This document shows positions 36,643 to 45,317 of a stretch of DNA of 64,000 bases, one piece after another (positions within the stretch are counted from its first letter, which is position 1; each line of letters opens with the position of its first letter). The position numbers and the translations under genes are program-made. The stretch lies in NCBI GenBank assembly GCA_022822445.1, contig JAJEBR010000005.1:124001-188000 (forward strand), written 5' to 3'. Source of the DNA: Gemmatimonadota bacterium (GTDB lineage Bacteria > Gemmatimonadota > Gemmatimonadetes > Longimicrobiales > Gaopeijiaceae). The notes below the pieces were generated by a model. It made no database searches. It was not told where the DNA came from and was given only the letters and a program-made list of their open reading frames with translations.

Positions 36643-37152
36643 ATGGCCCTGCTGGAGATCCAGCTGCTCGGGGCGAAGGTACTGCGTGAGCGGGCCGCCC
36701 CCGTCGGGGAAATCACCGACGCGACCCGGCAACTGGTGCGCGACATGTTCGACACCATGTACGACGCCGAGGGAATCGGGCTGGCCGCGCCGCAGGTGGG
36801 GATCCCGGAGCGCATCCTGGTGGTGGACGTCGCGGACGAGGATGAAACGCGCCACGTCCATGCCCTGGTGAACCCCGTGATCACCCGCTCCAGCCGGGAC
36901 ACCGGCAAGGAGGTGGAGGGCTGCCTGAGCATTCCCGGGATCGAGGAGTCGGTCACGCGTCCGGTGCGGGTCACCGTCGAGGGGCTGTCGCCGGATGGCG
37001 AACCTGTGCGCCTCGAGGCGGAGGGGCTGCTGGCGCGCGCCCTGCAGCACGAGGTCGATCACCTCGACGGGGTGCTCTTCGTCGACCGGGTGTCGCCGCT
37101 GAAGCGGGGGATCCTCCTGAGGAAGTGGCGGAAGAGCCGGGCGTCGAGGTAG
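36643..37152 (+). CDS. def: Peptide deformylase
   Basis: This 169-residue metalloenzyme removes the formyl group from nascent N-termini. All three motifs are intact: GIGLAAPQVG (about residues 45-54), EGCLSIPG with the metal-ligand Cys (about 90-97) and QHEVDHLDG with HExxH-type His ligands and the catalytic Glu (about 133-141). The C-terminal tail is basic. It precedes fmt, which adds the formyl group, a common pairing. Confidence 0.97.
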   Translation: MALLEIQLLGAKVLRERAAPVGEITDATRQLVRDMFDTMYDAEGIGLAAPQVGIPERILVVDVADEDETRHVHALVNPVITRSSRDTGKEVEGCLSIPGIEESVTRPVRVTVEGLSPDGEPVRLEAEGLLARALQHEVDHLDGVLFVDRVSPLKRGILLRKWRKSRASR

Positions 37153-37236
37153 CGGGCCGGTGGCAGGGATCTTCGCCGCGTGGGGCGGCTGGCGGGACCG
37201 GATCGGTGGGCGGGTCGGCACGGGGCGGGTGGGCGC

Positions 37237-38232
37237 GTGAGGGTTCTTTTCTGGGGCACCCCGAGGTTTGCGCTGCCGACGCTGGACGCAGTGGCGGAGG
37301 CGGGTCACGAGATCGTGGGGGTCGTCACGCGGCCGGATCGCCCGCGCGGGCGGGGGCGGCGGACCTCTCCGTCACCCATGCGGCGCTTCGCGGAGGGGCG
37401 CGGGTATCGGGTGCTGGCTCCGGAGGCGCCACACGGGGAGGGGTTCGAGGCGGCGATTCGGGGGCTGAAGCCGGAGGTTTCGGTGGTGGTGGCGTATGGG
37501 CGTATCCTGAAGCGTCGCATTCTCGACGTGCCGCCGCGCGGGTCGCTCAACCTGCACGCGTCGCTCCTTCCCGCGCTCAGGGGGGCCGCGCCGGTCAACT
37601 GGGCGATAGCCCGGGGCCACGCCGAGACCGGGGTGACCGTGATGCGGATGGTGGAGGCGATGGACGCGGGCCCGGTGCTGGCGCGGGAGGCGGTCGCGAT
37701 CGGGCCGCGCGACACGGCGGCGGGACTCTCCCGGGAGCTCGCCGGGCTGGGGGCCGGGCTGATGGCGGAGACGCTGGGCCGGATGGAGGCCGGGCCGGTG
37801 GTGGAGAGGCAGCAGGACCACACCGCGGCGACCTACGCGCCCAGGGTGGACCGCGCCGCCGCGCGGGTGGGGTGGGGGCGGGGGGGCCGCGAGTTGGCCA
37901 ACCTGATCCGGGGGATGGACGACGTGCCGGGCGCGTGGACGCTTTTGCGTGGCGCTCCGGTGAAGGTTTTCTCGCCGGGATTCGTAGCAGAAAAGGGGGA
38001 TGTGCGTAAGGGACGGGGTGTCGGCGAAGGGAGCGCCGCGATGGATGTTCGCGAGGCGGGTGGCTGCCCGCCTGGGGAGATCGTGGCCGCCGACCCGAGG
38101 CGGGGCATTCTGGTGGCCGTCGGCGATGGGCTTCTCCGCATCGGGGAGGTACAGCCCCCTGGCAAGCGGCGCATGGAATCGGCGGCCTGGGTGCGGGGTG
38201 CCGGGCCGCGCGCCGGGGACCGTTTCGAGTAG
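37237..38232 (+). CDS. fmt: Methionyl-tRNA formyltransferase
   Basis: This is a 331-residue protein from GTG 37237, giving the usual start VRVLFWGTPRFALPTLDAV. The formyl-transfer site is NLHASLLPALRGAAPVNW with Asn, His and the SLLP loop (about residues 107-124). The catalytic Asp is in VTVMRMVEAMDAGPVL. The C-terminal OB-like tRNA-binding domain holds GEIVAADPRRGILVAVGDG. Upstream in-frame starts would only add low-complexity sequence. It is followed within five bases by the TenI/ThiE-like gene. Confidence 0.95.
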   Translation: MRVLFWGTPRFALPTLDAVAEAGHEIVGVVTRPDRPRGRGRRTSPSPMRRFAEGRGYRVLAPEAPHGEGFEAAIRGLKPEVSVVVAYGRILKRRILDVPPRGSLNLHASLLPALRGAAPVNWAIARGHAETGVTVMRMVEAMDAGPVLAREAVAIGPRDTAAGLSRELAGLGAGLMAETLGRMEAGPVVERQQDHTAATYAPRVDRAAARVGWGRGGRELANLIRGMDDVPGAWTLLRGAPVKVFSPGFVAEKGDVRKGRGVGEGSAAMDVREAGGCPPGEIVAADPRRGILVAVGDGLLRIGEVQPPGKRRMESAAWVRGAGPRAGDRFE

Positions 38233-38236
38233 CGGC

Positions 38237-38911
38237 GTGAGTGGAGAGGCGCGGGAGGGGGTCGGGCTGCTGCCGCGGCTGCATGTCCTTGTCGGCGACG
38301 GGATCGTCGGTGCGGAGGACTGGCGGGAGCGGGTGCGGCCGGTCGTGGAGGCCGGGGGTCCTCGGCTGGCCCTGCACTTGAGGGTGCAGAGGACCCCGAC
38401 CCCGCGACTTGTCGAGGTTGCGGAGTGGCTTGGGGAGGCGGCGGGCTCGACCGGCACCCTGGTGTTGGTGAACGACCGGGTGGACGTGGCGCTGGCCGCG
38501 GGTGCGGGGGGCGTCCACCTGCGGGAGGACTCGCTTCCGGCCGGTGCCGTGCGGGCGATCGTCGGCCCGGAGCTGTGCGTCGGCCGGTCGATTCATGCGG
38601 CTCCGCAGGTGGCGGAGGTGGAGGGCGATGACCTGGACTATCTGTTCATGGGGTCCGCGTACGAGACACCGTCCCACCCGGGTTTGTCTCCGGCCGGTCC
38701 GGCCGCGGTGGCGGAAGCCGCTGCGCATTCGGCTGTACCCGTGCTCGCGATCGGGGGAGTCACCCCGGCGCGCATGCGCGAGCTGGCCCCGCTGGGCGTA
38801 TACGGAGTTGCGGTCATGAGCGGAGTGTGGGGCCGCGAGCACCCCGCCCGTGCCGTTGCGCGCTACCTTCAGGTCCTGCGCGAGGAGGGAATCCATGACG
38901 ACTTCAATTGA
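38237..38911 (+). CDS. Thiamine phosphate synthase superfamily protein, TenI-like (thiE/tenI)
   Basis: This is a 224-residue TIM-barrel from GTG 38237. LVNDRVDVALAAGAGGVHLR is shared by ThiE and TenI. The later part reads CVGRSIHAAPQVAEVEGDD, LDYLFMGSAYETPSHPG, then PVLAIGGVTPARMRELAPL and GVAVMSGVWG. This resembles Bacillus-type TenI (thiazole tautomerase) more than ThiE, because the ThiE KxG-type phosphate contacts and the GxxDLP motif are changed. TenI aromatises the ThiG product, which fits the next two genes. The assignment between the two functions is a judgement, not proven. Confidence 0.75.
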   Translation: MSGEAREGVGLLPRLHVLVGDGIVGAEDWRERVRPVVEAGGPRLALHLRVQRTPTPRLVEVAEWLGEAAGSTGTLVLVNDRVDVALAAGAGGVHLREDSLPAGAVRAIVGPELCVGRSIHAAPQVAEVEGDDLDYLFMGSAYETPSHPGLSPAGPAAVAEAAAHSAVPVLAIGGVTPARMRELAPLGVYGVAVMSGVWGREHPARAVARYLQVLREEGIHDDFN

Positions 38912-39158
38912 CTCAGCGCCGGGGACCGGGCCCGGCGGAAGCGAATCGCCTGTCGCGGCGTCGATCGTCCTCAATGGAGAGCGCCGCGCGGTGGAGTCCG
39001 GCCTCAGCGTGGCGGAACTGCTGCACCGTCTCGGGCTCGATTCGGGGATGGTGGTGGTCGAGCGGAACCGGCGGATCCTCTCCCGCGCCGACCTCGCAGA
39101 CACCCCCGTAGAAGACGGGGACCGCTTTGAACTCGTACACTTCGTAGGAGGGGGATAG
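38895..39158 (+). CDS. thiS: Sulfur carrier protein ThiS
   Basis: This is an 87-residue beta-grasp protein. The core starts SIVLNGERRAVESGLSVAEL, continues VVVERNRRILSRADLADTPV, and ends in the required Gly-Gly tail (FVGGG). The C-terminal glycine is adenylated and thiocarboxylated to deliver sulfur to thiazole synthesis. An extra N-terminal arm of about 23 residues is low-complexity. GAGGAGG precedes the ATG, which lies inside the end of the upstream gene. The stop touches the thiG start. Confidence 0.93.
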   Translation: MTTSIDSAPGTGPGGSESPVAASIVLNGERRAVESGLSVAELLHRLGLDSGMVVVERNRRILSRADLADTPVEDGDRFELVHFVGGG

Positions 39159-39950
39159 ATGGGCAGTGCGACATGCGGGGACAGCGCGCTCGTGATCGCG
39201 GACAGACCCTTTGAGTCGCGCCTGATCGTGGGCACGGGGAAGTACCGCACCAACTCGGAGATGTTCAGGGCCATTCTGGCCAGCGGTGCCGAGATGGTGA
39301 CCGTGGCCGTGCGCAGGGTCGACCTGGACCGCAGCAAGGAGGAGGGGATCCTGTACCACCTCGATCCGGCGCAGTTCTTCCTGCTCCCCAACACGGCGGG
39401 CTGCTACACGGCGGCCGACGCGGTGCGCTACGCCCGCCTGGGCCGCGCGGCCGGGCTGAACGACTGGGTCAAGCTGGAGGTGATCGGCGACCAGCGCACC
39501 CTGCTCCCCGACACCGGCGCGACGCTGGAAGCGGCCCGCGAGCTCGTCGCCGACGGCTTCCAGGTCCTGGCCTACACCAACGACGACCTGATCACGGCGC
39601 TGCGCCTCGAGGACGCGGGGTGCGCGGCGGTGATGCCGCTGGCTTCTCCGATCGGAAGCGGCCTGGGGCTGGTGAACCCCTATTACATCCGGGAAATCAA
39701 GCGCCGCCTCGCGGTGCCGGTGATCGTGGACGCCGGCGTCGGCACCGCGTCGGACGCGTGCCTGACCATGGAGCAGGGCGTCGACGGAGTGCTGATGAAC
39801 ACGGCGCTGGCCGACGCGGAGAACCCCGTGGGGATGGCGGGCGCGATGCGGCTGGCGGTGCGTGCGGGACGCGAGGCCTACCTGGCCGGGCGGATGGCTG
39901 CGCGGGAGATCGCGGTGCCGTCGTCGCCGGCCTCGGGGATGCTGGAGTAG
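39159..39950 (+). CDS. thiG: Thiazole synthase ThiG
   Basis: This 263-residue TIM-barrel enzyme makes thiazole phosphate from deoxyxylulose phosphate, ThiS thiocarboxylate and dehydroglycine. Conserved parts: SRLIVGTGKYRTNSEMFRAI, FLLPNTAGCYTAADAVR, WVKLEVIGDQRTLLPD (with the Lys that forms the imine), AAVMPLASPIGSGLG and VIVDAGVGTASDACLTMEQG. Length is normal. No TPP riboswitch is visible, and the block is embedded between fmt and rsmB, so expression may follow the housekeeping operon. Confidence 0.97.
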   Translation: MGSATCGDSALVIADRPFESRLIVGTGKYRTNSEMFRAILASGAEMVTVAVRRVDLDRSKEEGILYHLDPAQFFLLPNTAGCYTAADAVRYARLGRAAGLNDWVKLEVIGDQRTLLPDTGATLEAARELVADGFQVLAYTNDDLITALRLEDAGCAAVMPLASPIGSGLGLVNPYYIREIKRRLAVPVIVDAGVGTASDACLTMEQGVDGVLMNTALADAENPVGMAGAMRLAVRAGREAYLAGRMAAREIAVPSSPASGMLE

Positions 39951-40046
39951 GCGCATGGGAAGGCAGGTGACGGGGGGCAGGGTGATGCGTGGGGTGCCGA
40001 GGGACCGGTTGGGCCGGGACCGAAGTACGCCTGGCGTGGAGGGCGA

Positions 40047-41345
40047 TTGACGCGCAGGCTGGCCCTGTCCGTGCTGCTGGAGGTGGAGTCGGGACGGCGC
40101 CTGGACGTGGCGTGGGAGGCGTCGGGGGCCGCGGGGGCGGCGCAGCGGGGATGGATCCGCAAACTCGTCTACGGGACGGTGCGCCTGCAGGGAAGGCTGG
40201 ACCACGTGCTGGCGCGGTTCACCTCCCGTCCTCCCGGGGAGCTCGACCCGGAGGTGCGGGTGGTGCTCCGGATGGGGGCCTACCAGATCCTCGAGATGGA
40301 TACCGTGCCGGCGTACGCCGCCGTATCCGAGGCGGTCGCGCAGGCGAAGGCGGGGGAAGGGCGGGCTGCGGCGGGTCTGGTCAACGCCGTGCTGAGGCGG
40401 GTCGCGCGCGAGGGCGTGCCGGAGTCGTGTTTCCCGTCCCCGGAGCGCGATCCGGTGGGCCACCTGACATCGTGGGGATCGCACCCCGAGTGGCTGGTGC
40501 GGCGCTGGGTGCGGCACTTCGGTCAAGCGGGCGCGCGCGCCCTCGTGGAGGCCAACAACCTCGAGCCCGAACTCTGGCTGAGGCCCGTGGGCGTGGCGGT
40601 GGAGCGTGCGACGGAGGTGCTGGCGAAGGCGGGGCTGTGCGATCCACCGGCGCATGTCTGGCCGGCGGCTTCGGACCAGGCCGCCTGGATCCGTCTGCGC
40701 CGCGGCGCCGATCCCGGTGCGGCGCTGGCGACGGTGCCTTCGGTGGTCCAGGATCCGGCGGCTTCGCTGGTGGTGGACTACGCGTCGCCCCCGGCCGGTT
40801 CCCTGGTCGCCGATCTGTGTGCGGTGCCGGGAGGCAAGGCTCTTGCCCTGAGCGCGAAAGCGGGGAGGGTCGTCGCCGCCGATCGGTCGGCGCTGCGGCT
40901 GGCCCGGGTCGTGGAGGGGGCGGAGCGACTCGGAGCTCCGGTCTGGGCGGTCGCCGCCGATGCCCGCCGTCCGCCGCTTCACACTGCCGATATGGCGATG
41001 GTGGATGCGCCCTGCAGCGGCACGGGCACCATCCGCCGACACCCCGACGCCCGCTGGCGGCTGCGGGAGTCCGACATCCACAATTTGTCGGAGGTGCAGC
41101 GGGACATCCTCGCGGGCGCCGTGTCGGTGGTTCCCCGCGGCGGCCTCCTTGTTTACGCTACATGTACCCTCGAACCCGAGGAAAACCGGTCTCAGGTGGA
41201 GCGGTTCCTGGCGCGTCATCCGGACTTCCGGATCGAGCCCGCGGGCGTTCCGGACCGGTTTCTGGACAGCCGGGGCTGCCTGGCGGTACTCCCGCAGGAG
41301 AGCGGTTTCGATGGTGCATACGCGGCCCGCCTGAGGAGGACCTGA
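40047..41345 (+). CDS. rsmB: 16S rRNA (cytosine-967-C5)-methyltransferase RsmB-like
   Basis: This 432-residue protein starts at TTG 40047 behind GGAGGG. Residues about 1-125 are a NusB-like RNA-binding domain (RLALSVLLEVESGRRLDVAW, LRMGAYQILEMDTVPAYAAV, GLVNAVLRRVAR). The rest is a Nop2/Sun methyltransferase: LVADLCAVPGGKALALSAK for S-adenosylmethionine, MVDAPCSGTGTIRRHPD and YATCTLEPEENRSQVERFL with the two Cys residues of m5C catalysis. It probably methylates C967 of 16S rRNA by homology. Confidence 0.94.
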   Translation: MTRRLALSVLLEVESGRRLDVAWEASGAAGAAQRGWIRKLVYGTVRLQGRLDHVLARFTSRPPGELDPEVRVVLRMGAYQILEMDTVPAYAAVSEAVAQAKAGEGRAAAGLVNAVLRRVAREGVPESCFPSPERDPVGHLTSWGSHPEWLVRRWVRHFGQAGARALVEANNLEPELWLRPVGVAVERATEVLAKAGLCDPPAHVWPAASDQAAWIRLRRGADPGAALATVPSVVQDPAASLVVDYASPPAGSLVADLCAVPGGKALALSAKAGRVVAADRSALRLARVVEGAERLGAPVWAVAADARRPPLHTADMAMVDAPCSGTGTIRRHPDARWRLRESDIHNLSEVQRDILAGAVSVVPRGGLLVYATCTLEPEENRSQVERFLARHPDFRIEPAGVPDRFLDSRGCLAVLPQESGFDGAYAARLRRT

Positions 41346-41349
41346 AACG

Positions 41350-42684
41350 ATGGATCTGGGTAGCTCGATTCGCCGCCGCAGGAAGGCGCGTGGGAAGAGC
41401 ACGAAGGGCAGGGCCCCGCAAGGCCCCGCTCCGCCTGCCGGGGACGGACGGCCGCCGAAGCCGGCCAAGGGCGTGGACCGGGGCGCCCTGGCGGCACCAC
41501 TGCGGAAGTGGGTCTCGGGACTGCGCGCCCGCGGGGCGGACTGGCTGGAAGGGGCCGGAAAACGGCGAAGGAAAGGGATCGGCTGGCGCGAGCGGGTGGA
41601 TGGCTGGCGCGAGCGAGCAGGCGACCTGCGCGACCGGACAGCTGACTTGCGCGGCCGGGCAACGGACCTGGGGAGGCGTGCCGGCGGCGGGGGCGCCAGG
41701 GCCGCACTGTGGAGCCGGGATGCCGCCGGCAAGACGGGGGAACGGATGCGGACGGCGGGAAGACGGGTGGTGGATGGCAGCTGGCGCCGTACGGGGGCGT
41801 GGCGGCGCGTCCGCCGGGCCGGCCGATTCGGGGGCGAGGGCGCACGGCGGAGCTTCAAGGGGCTGGCCGCCGCCGGTGCCGCAGTCACGCCCCGCATACC
41901 GGCGCTCTCCAGGCGTCCCTTCCTCTCCGCCCTGATCGTCACGGGTGGGGGATTGGCGGGCGGATACCTGGTGGCGACGACCTTCCTCTTTCGTCCCCCT
42001 CCTCCGCCTCCCGCGCTTCAGGGTGTGCCCGACCTGCGAGGCCAACCGCTCTCCATTGCGATGGCGGTGCTCACGGACTCCGGACTGGTGACGAGCCGGG
42101 TCGATTCGGTGCACCACCCCTCGGTGGTCGGAGGAGTGGTGATCGGCCAGAGCCCGCTGCCCGGACGCACCGCGCTCCCGCGGGCCCCCGTGAGGGTGAC
42201 CGTGTCGCTGGGTCCGGATGTGCGCCCGGTCCCCGACGTGACGCGTCTGGCGGGAGACCGGGCCGCGGCCCTGCTCTCCGAGAGCGGCTTCATGGTGGCC
42301 GTGGACACGGTCGAATCGATGGCTCCGGCCGGGAGAGTGATCCGAATCGAGCCCGGACCGGGAACGCCGGTCGCCATCCCCGGGAGCGTGCGTATGGCGG
42401 TGAGCCTCGGTCCTCCGACCATGCCGATGCCGTCGCTGGCCGGGCTGAGCGAACAGGCAGCCGTGGGCCTCCTGCGCTCCCTGGGCCTGATCGTGTCTCA
42501 AATCGAGTATCGGTATAGTATCTTGAACGTAAACGCGGTTTTCGGCCAACATCCTGAACCCAATTCCGAAATCGAACAGGGCGCGGAGGTGCAGTTGATC
42601 GTGGGTCGGCGGGTGCGCCAGCCCTTCGGGACCTTCTTCCGCAGATCGCCGACCGCGTCCACCGGCCGGGAGGACGCGGGATGA
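41350..42684 (+). CDS. Membrane-anchored PASTA domain protein with Arg-rich heptad repeats
   Basis: This is a 444-residue protein. The N-terminal about 185 residues are strongly basic and low-complexity, including five seven-residue repeats (residues 79-113). One membrane helix follows (FLSALIVTGGGLAGGYLVAT, about 191-213). Then three PASTA domains (about 222-430) contain VPDLRGQPLSIAMAVLTDSG, VPDVTRLAGDRAAALLSESG and MPSLAGLSEQAAVGLLRSLG. There is no kinase or transpeptidase domain. PASTA modules bind muropeptides, so a cell-wall sensing or linking role is likely. The basic cytoplasmic arm could contact nucleic acid or lipids. The ATGA overlap couples it to the thioredoxin-like gene. Confidence 0.83.
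   Translation: MDLGSSIRRRRKARGKSTKGRAPQGPAPPAGDGRPPKPAKGVDRGALAAPLRKWVSGLRARGADWLEGAGKRRRKGIGWRERVDGWRERAGDLRDRTADLRGRATDLGRRAGGGGARAALWSRDAAGKTGERMRTAGRRVVDGSWRRTGAWRRVRRAGRFGGEGARRSFKGLAAAGAAVTPRIPALSRRPFLSALIVTGGGLAGGYLVATTFLFRPPPPPPALQGVPDLRGQPLSIAMAVLTDSGLVTSRVDSVHHPSVVGGVVIGQSPLPGRTALPRAPVRVTVSLGPDVRPVPDVTRLAGDRAAALLSESGFMVAVDTVESMAPAGRVIRIEPGPGTPVAIPGSVRMAVSLGPPTMPMPSLAGLSEQAAVGLLRSLGLIVSQIEYRYSILNVNAVFGQHPEPNSEIEQGAEVQLIVGRRVRQPFGTFFRRSPTASTGREDAG
41584..41688 (+). repeat. Five 21-base tandem units encoding an Arg-rich heptad
   Basis: Consecutive in-frame units encode WRERVDG, WRERAGD, LRDRTAD, LRGRATD and LGRRAGG. The pattern is a hydrophobic first position followed by Arg/Glu/Asp pairs, which would form a charged helix or coiled coil in the N-terminal arm of the PASTA protein. 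Confidence 0.75.
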
Positions 42685-43238
42685 GGGCGCGGACTGCCTA
42701 CCGGGCGGCGGCGGCAATCGCGGTGTGTGTCGTGGCCGCGGCGTGGTTCGCGCGGGGCCTGGTGCAGGCGGATCCCGTCGCCGCCGGATATCAGGCCCCG
42801 GAATTCGAGGTCGTGGACACCGAGGGGAGCCCGGTTTCGCTGTCCGACTACCGGGGCAAGGTCGTGCTGTTGAACATCTGGGCGACCTGGTGCGCTCCCT
42901 GCCTCGAGGAGATGCCCTCCATGCAACGGCTGTACGAAGCCTTTTCGCCGGACGACTTCGTGGTCGCCGCCGTCAGCATCGACGCGCCGGCCGGCGCGTC
43001 CGACGCGTCGGGAAACCCGGGCGGCGACCCCGCGGCCTTCGCCGGCCGGCTGGGGCTGACCTTCCCCATCCTCCTCGATCCGGCGGGCCAGATCCAGCGG
43101 GTGTACCAGGCCACGGCGGTTCCGGAGTCTTTCGTCATCGGTCCTGACGGCATGATCTACAAAAAGGTCGCCGGAGCCACGGAGTGGGACTCGCAAGCGA
43201 ACGTGGGCCTGGTGCGCCGGCTCATCGAGGGTGGCTAG
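42681..43238 (+). CDS. TlpA-like thiol-disulfide oxidoreductase (thioredoxin fold)
   Basis: This 185-residue protein has an N-terminal membrane anchor (AAAAIAVCVVAAAWFARGL). The periplasmic thioredoxin domain has LLNIWATWCAPCLEEMPSMQ with the redox CxxC (WCAPC, about residues 71-75). The cis-Pro is in ATAVPESFVIGPDG. The PEFEVVDTEGSPVSL start is typical of the AhpC/TSA-TlpA class. It would reduce disulfides of exported proteins, for example cytochrome c apoproteins. It overlaps both neighbours by a few bases. Confidence 0.9.
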   Translation: MRARTAYRAAAAIAVCVVAAAWFARGLVQADPVAAGYQAPEFEVVDTEGSPVSLSDYRGKVVLLNIWATWCAPCLEEMPSMQRLYEAFSPDDFVVAAVSIDAPAGASDASGNPGGDPAAFAGRLGLTFPILLDPAGQIQRVYQATAVPESFVIGPDGMIYKKVAGATEWDSQANVGLVRRLIEGG

Positions 43239-44202
43239 CACGATGTCGCTGACCGGGATCGTCACGCGCAACTGGCGCCTCAAGATCGCTGCGCTGGCGC
43301 TGGCCGTGCTGCTCTGGGTCACGATGCGCCTCAGCGACCCCAGCGCCAGCCGCCTCAGCATCCCCGGCGTGGAGGTGAGGGTGGAGCAGCTCGACCCGGA
43401 TTGGGTGTTGAGGGGACCGCCATCGCCCGCGCGGGTCGAGATGACCGTGAGTGGACCCTACGGCGAACTCCTGCGCGTGGCGATGGCGGAGCCGGTGGTG
43501 GTCATCCCGGTAGAGACCGTCGGAGAGGAGAACGTGGTGCTTGGGCTCGTCTCCAGCTGGGTCAGGAATGTGGATCGCGGAAGCGTGAACATCGAGGGAT
43601 TCGCGCCCAGCTCCGTGCGGCTGATCTTCGAGAGGAACCGGGTGGTGGAGATCCCCGTGACCCATCGTCTCTCCGGGCGGCTTCCCGATTCGCTGGCCCT
43701 GGTCAGGGAGCCGCGGGCCAACCTGCTCTTCGCACAGGTGCGCGGACCGGCTTCGGCCATCGATCCCCTCGAGACGGTGTTCCTCCAGCCCTTCGACCTG
43801 GGTGGAGTGACCCGTTCCGGGCGGTTCGAGGTGGCGCTGGACACGGTCGGCCTGGGGGCGGTGACGGTGAGCCCCCTGACGGCGGCGCTGAGCGTGGAAG
43901 TCGCGCCCCGGCAGAGCTGGATGGTGGGGCAGCTGCCGGTGGAGTTCCCGGAGGCGGACGCGGACTGGATCATCGAACCCGCCACGCTGGATGTGACGCT
44001 TTCCGGAGCGGAGCTGCAACTGAGCGCGATCGACGTGGACGCGATCCGGGTCTCCGTCACGGCGGATGCCGCCTCGGTGCGGCTCGAGGTCGGGCGGAAC
44101 GGGGAGGCGAGGGTGCCCGTCGCGGTGAGCGGCCTGACCCGGTGGGTGGAGGGCGTCGCGGAGGCGGATTCCGTCACCGTGCGGAGTGCCGGCCCGCCGT
44201 GA
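43231..44202 (+). CDS. YbbR-like domain protein (CdaR-related)
   Basis: This is a 323-residue protein from GTG 43231 (ATG 43243 possible). It has a single N-terminal membrane helix in the typical context NWRLKIAALALAVLLWVTM, then about three YbbR beta-repeats outside the membrane (for example VEIPVTHRLSGRLPDSLAL, then ANLLFAQVRGPASAID; TLDVTLSGAELQLSAID). In firmicutes such proteins (CdaR) regulate the c-di-AMP cyclase CdaA; no cdaA is in this window. The GTGA overlap joins it to tsaD. Confidence 0.82.
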   Translation: MASTMSLTGIVTRNWRLKIAALALAVLLWVTMRLSDPSASRLSIPGVEVRVEQLDPDWVLRGPPSPARVEMTVSGPYGELLRVAMAEPVVVIPVETVGEENVVLGLVSSWVRNVDRGSVNIEGFAPSSVRLIFERNRVVEIPVTHRLSGRLPDSLALVREPRANLLFAQVRGPASAIDPLETVFLQPFDLGGVTRSGRFEVALDTVGLGAVTVSPLTAALSVEVAPRQSWMVGQLPVEFPEADADWIIEPATLDVTLSGAELQLSAIDVDAIRVSVTADAASVRLEVGRNGEARVPVAVSGLTRWVEGVAEADSVTVRSAGPP

Positions 44203-45305
44203 CCGGTCCCATCCTCGGGATCGAGACCACCTGCGACGAAACGTCCGCCGCGGTGCTCGACGAGCGGGGGACAATCCTCAGCCTGGTGATCCATTCGCAG
44301 GATGTGCACCGCATCTACGGCGGCGTGGTCCCCGAGTTGGCCGCGCGGGACCACCTGCGGCGCATCGAGCCGGTCGTCGCGGCCGCGCTCTCGGAGGCGG
44401 GCGTCGAACGGCGAGATCTGCGTGCGATCGCCGCCGCCGCCGCGCCGGGGCTGATCGGCGCGCTCCTGGTGGGCGTCACATGGTCGCGCGCCGCCGCCTT
44501 CGCGCTGGACGTTCCCTGGGTGCCGGTGCACCATATGGAGGGGCATCTCTTCGGCCCGGCGCTCGAGGATCCGGCGGCCGTTCCCCCCTTCGTCGGGCTA
44601 CTCGTCTCGGGAGGGCACACCATGCTGCTGTGGGTTCCGGAGTGGGGGCGCTACCACCTGCTCGGCCAGACGCGCGACGATGCGGCCGGCGAGGCCTTCG
44701 ACAAGGTCGGCAAGCTGCTCGGGCTGCCCTACCCGGGCGGGCCGGCGATCGAGGCCGCGGCGCGCGACGGAGATCCGACGAGGTACGCCTTTCCGAGGCC
44801 GATGATGGGGCGCAGGGCCGGGGCCGCGGCGCCGGGAGCCTTCGACTTCTCCTTCTCGGGGCTGAAGACCGCGGTGGCGCAGACGGTGGCCCCGCTCGCG
44901 GAAGCGGGGGCGGTCGAGGAGGAGCGCCCGCACCTGGCCGCGTCCTTCCAGGCGGCCGTGCTGGACGTGCTGGCGGGCAGGACGGTGGCCGCGGTGGAGG
45001 AAGTGGGGTGCGATCGTGTGCTCGTGGGCGGGGGGGTGTCCGCCAACCGGGCGCTCCAGGCGCGGATCCGTGGGGAAATCGGCCCGGGTGGTCGGCTCTT
45101 CACCGGGTCACCCAGGGTCTCGCTGGACAACGGTGCCATGATCGCGAGGGCCGCGCAGTTCCGCCTTGAGGCCGGAGATTCCGGCGGGCTGCACGATGTG
45201 GCTGCCAGGGCACCGCTGCCCGGCATGCTTCCGTGGAAGCCGGAAATGCGCGACAGTTCACTGGGGTCGGCTCCCGGGAGCGAAGCTCAGCCGTCCATCA
45301 ACTGA
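44199..45305 (+). CDS. tsaD: tRNA threonylcarbamoyladenosine transferase TsaD
   Basis: This is a 368-residue ASKHA-fold enzyme from GTG 44199. The N-terminus ILGIETTCDETSAAVLDE is canonical. HHMEGHLFG provides the two metal-binding His, and the nucleotide site includes LLVSGGHTMLLW and RDDAAGEAFDKVGKLLGLPYPGG (shown in part). DFSFSGLKTAV and VGGGVSANRALQARIR follow. It transfers threonylcarbamoyl to A37 of ANN-decoding tRNAs together with TsaB/TsaE, which are elsewhere. The last about 40 residues are a low-complexity tail. Confidence 0.96.
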   Translation: MTGPILGIETTCDETSAAVLDERGTILSLVIHSQDVHRIYGGVVPELAARDHLRRIEPVVAAALSEAGVERRDLRAIAAAAAPGLIGALLVGVTWSRAAAFALDVPWVPVHHMEGHLFGPALEDPAAVPPFVGLLVSGGHTMLLWVPEWGRYHLLGQTRDDAAGEAFDKVGKLLGLPYPGGPAIEAAARDGDPTRYAFPRPMMGRRAGAAAPGAFDFSFSGLKTAVAQTVAPLAEAGAVEEERPHLAASFQAAVLDVLAGRTVAAVEEVGCDRVLVGGGVSANRALQARIRGEIGPGGRLFTGSPRVSLDNGAMIARAAQFRLEAGDSGGLHDVAARAPLPGMLPWKPEMRDSSLGSAPGSEAQPSIN

Positions 45306-45317
45306 CGACAGGAATCC

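Noticed and set aside
38100-38236. Possible TPP riboswitch ahead of the thiamine genes
   Set aside because: The TenI-like gene starts five bases after fmt; there is no room for an aptamer and no conserved CTGAGA/GxGGGG-type core within the end of fmt.
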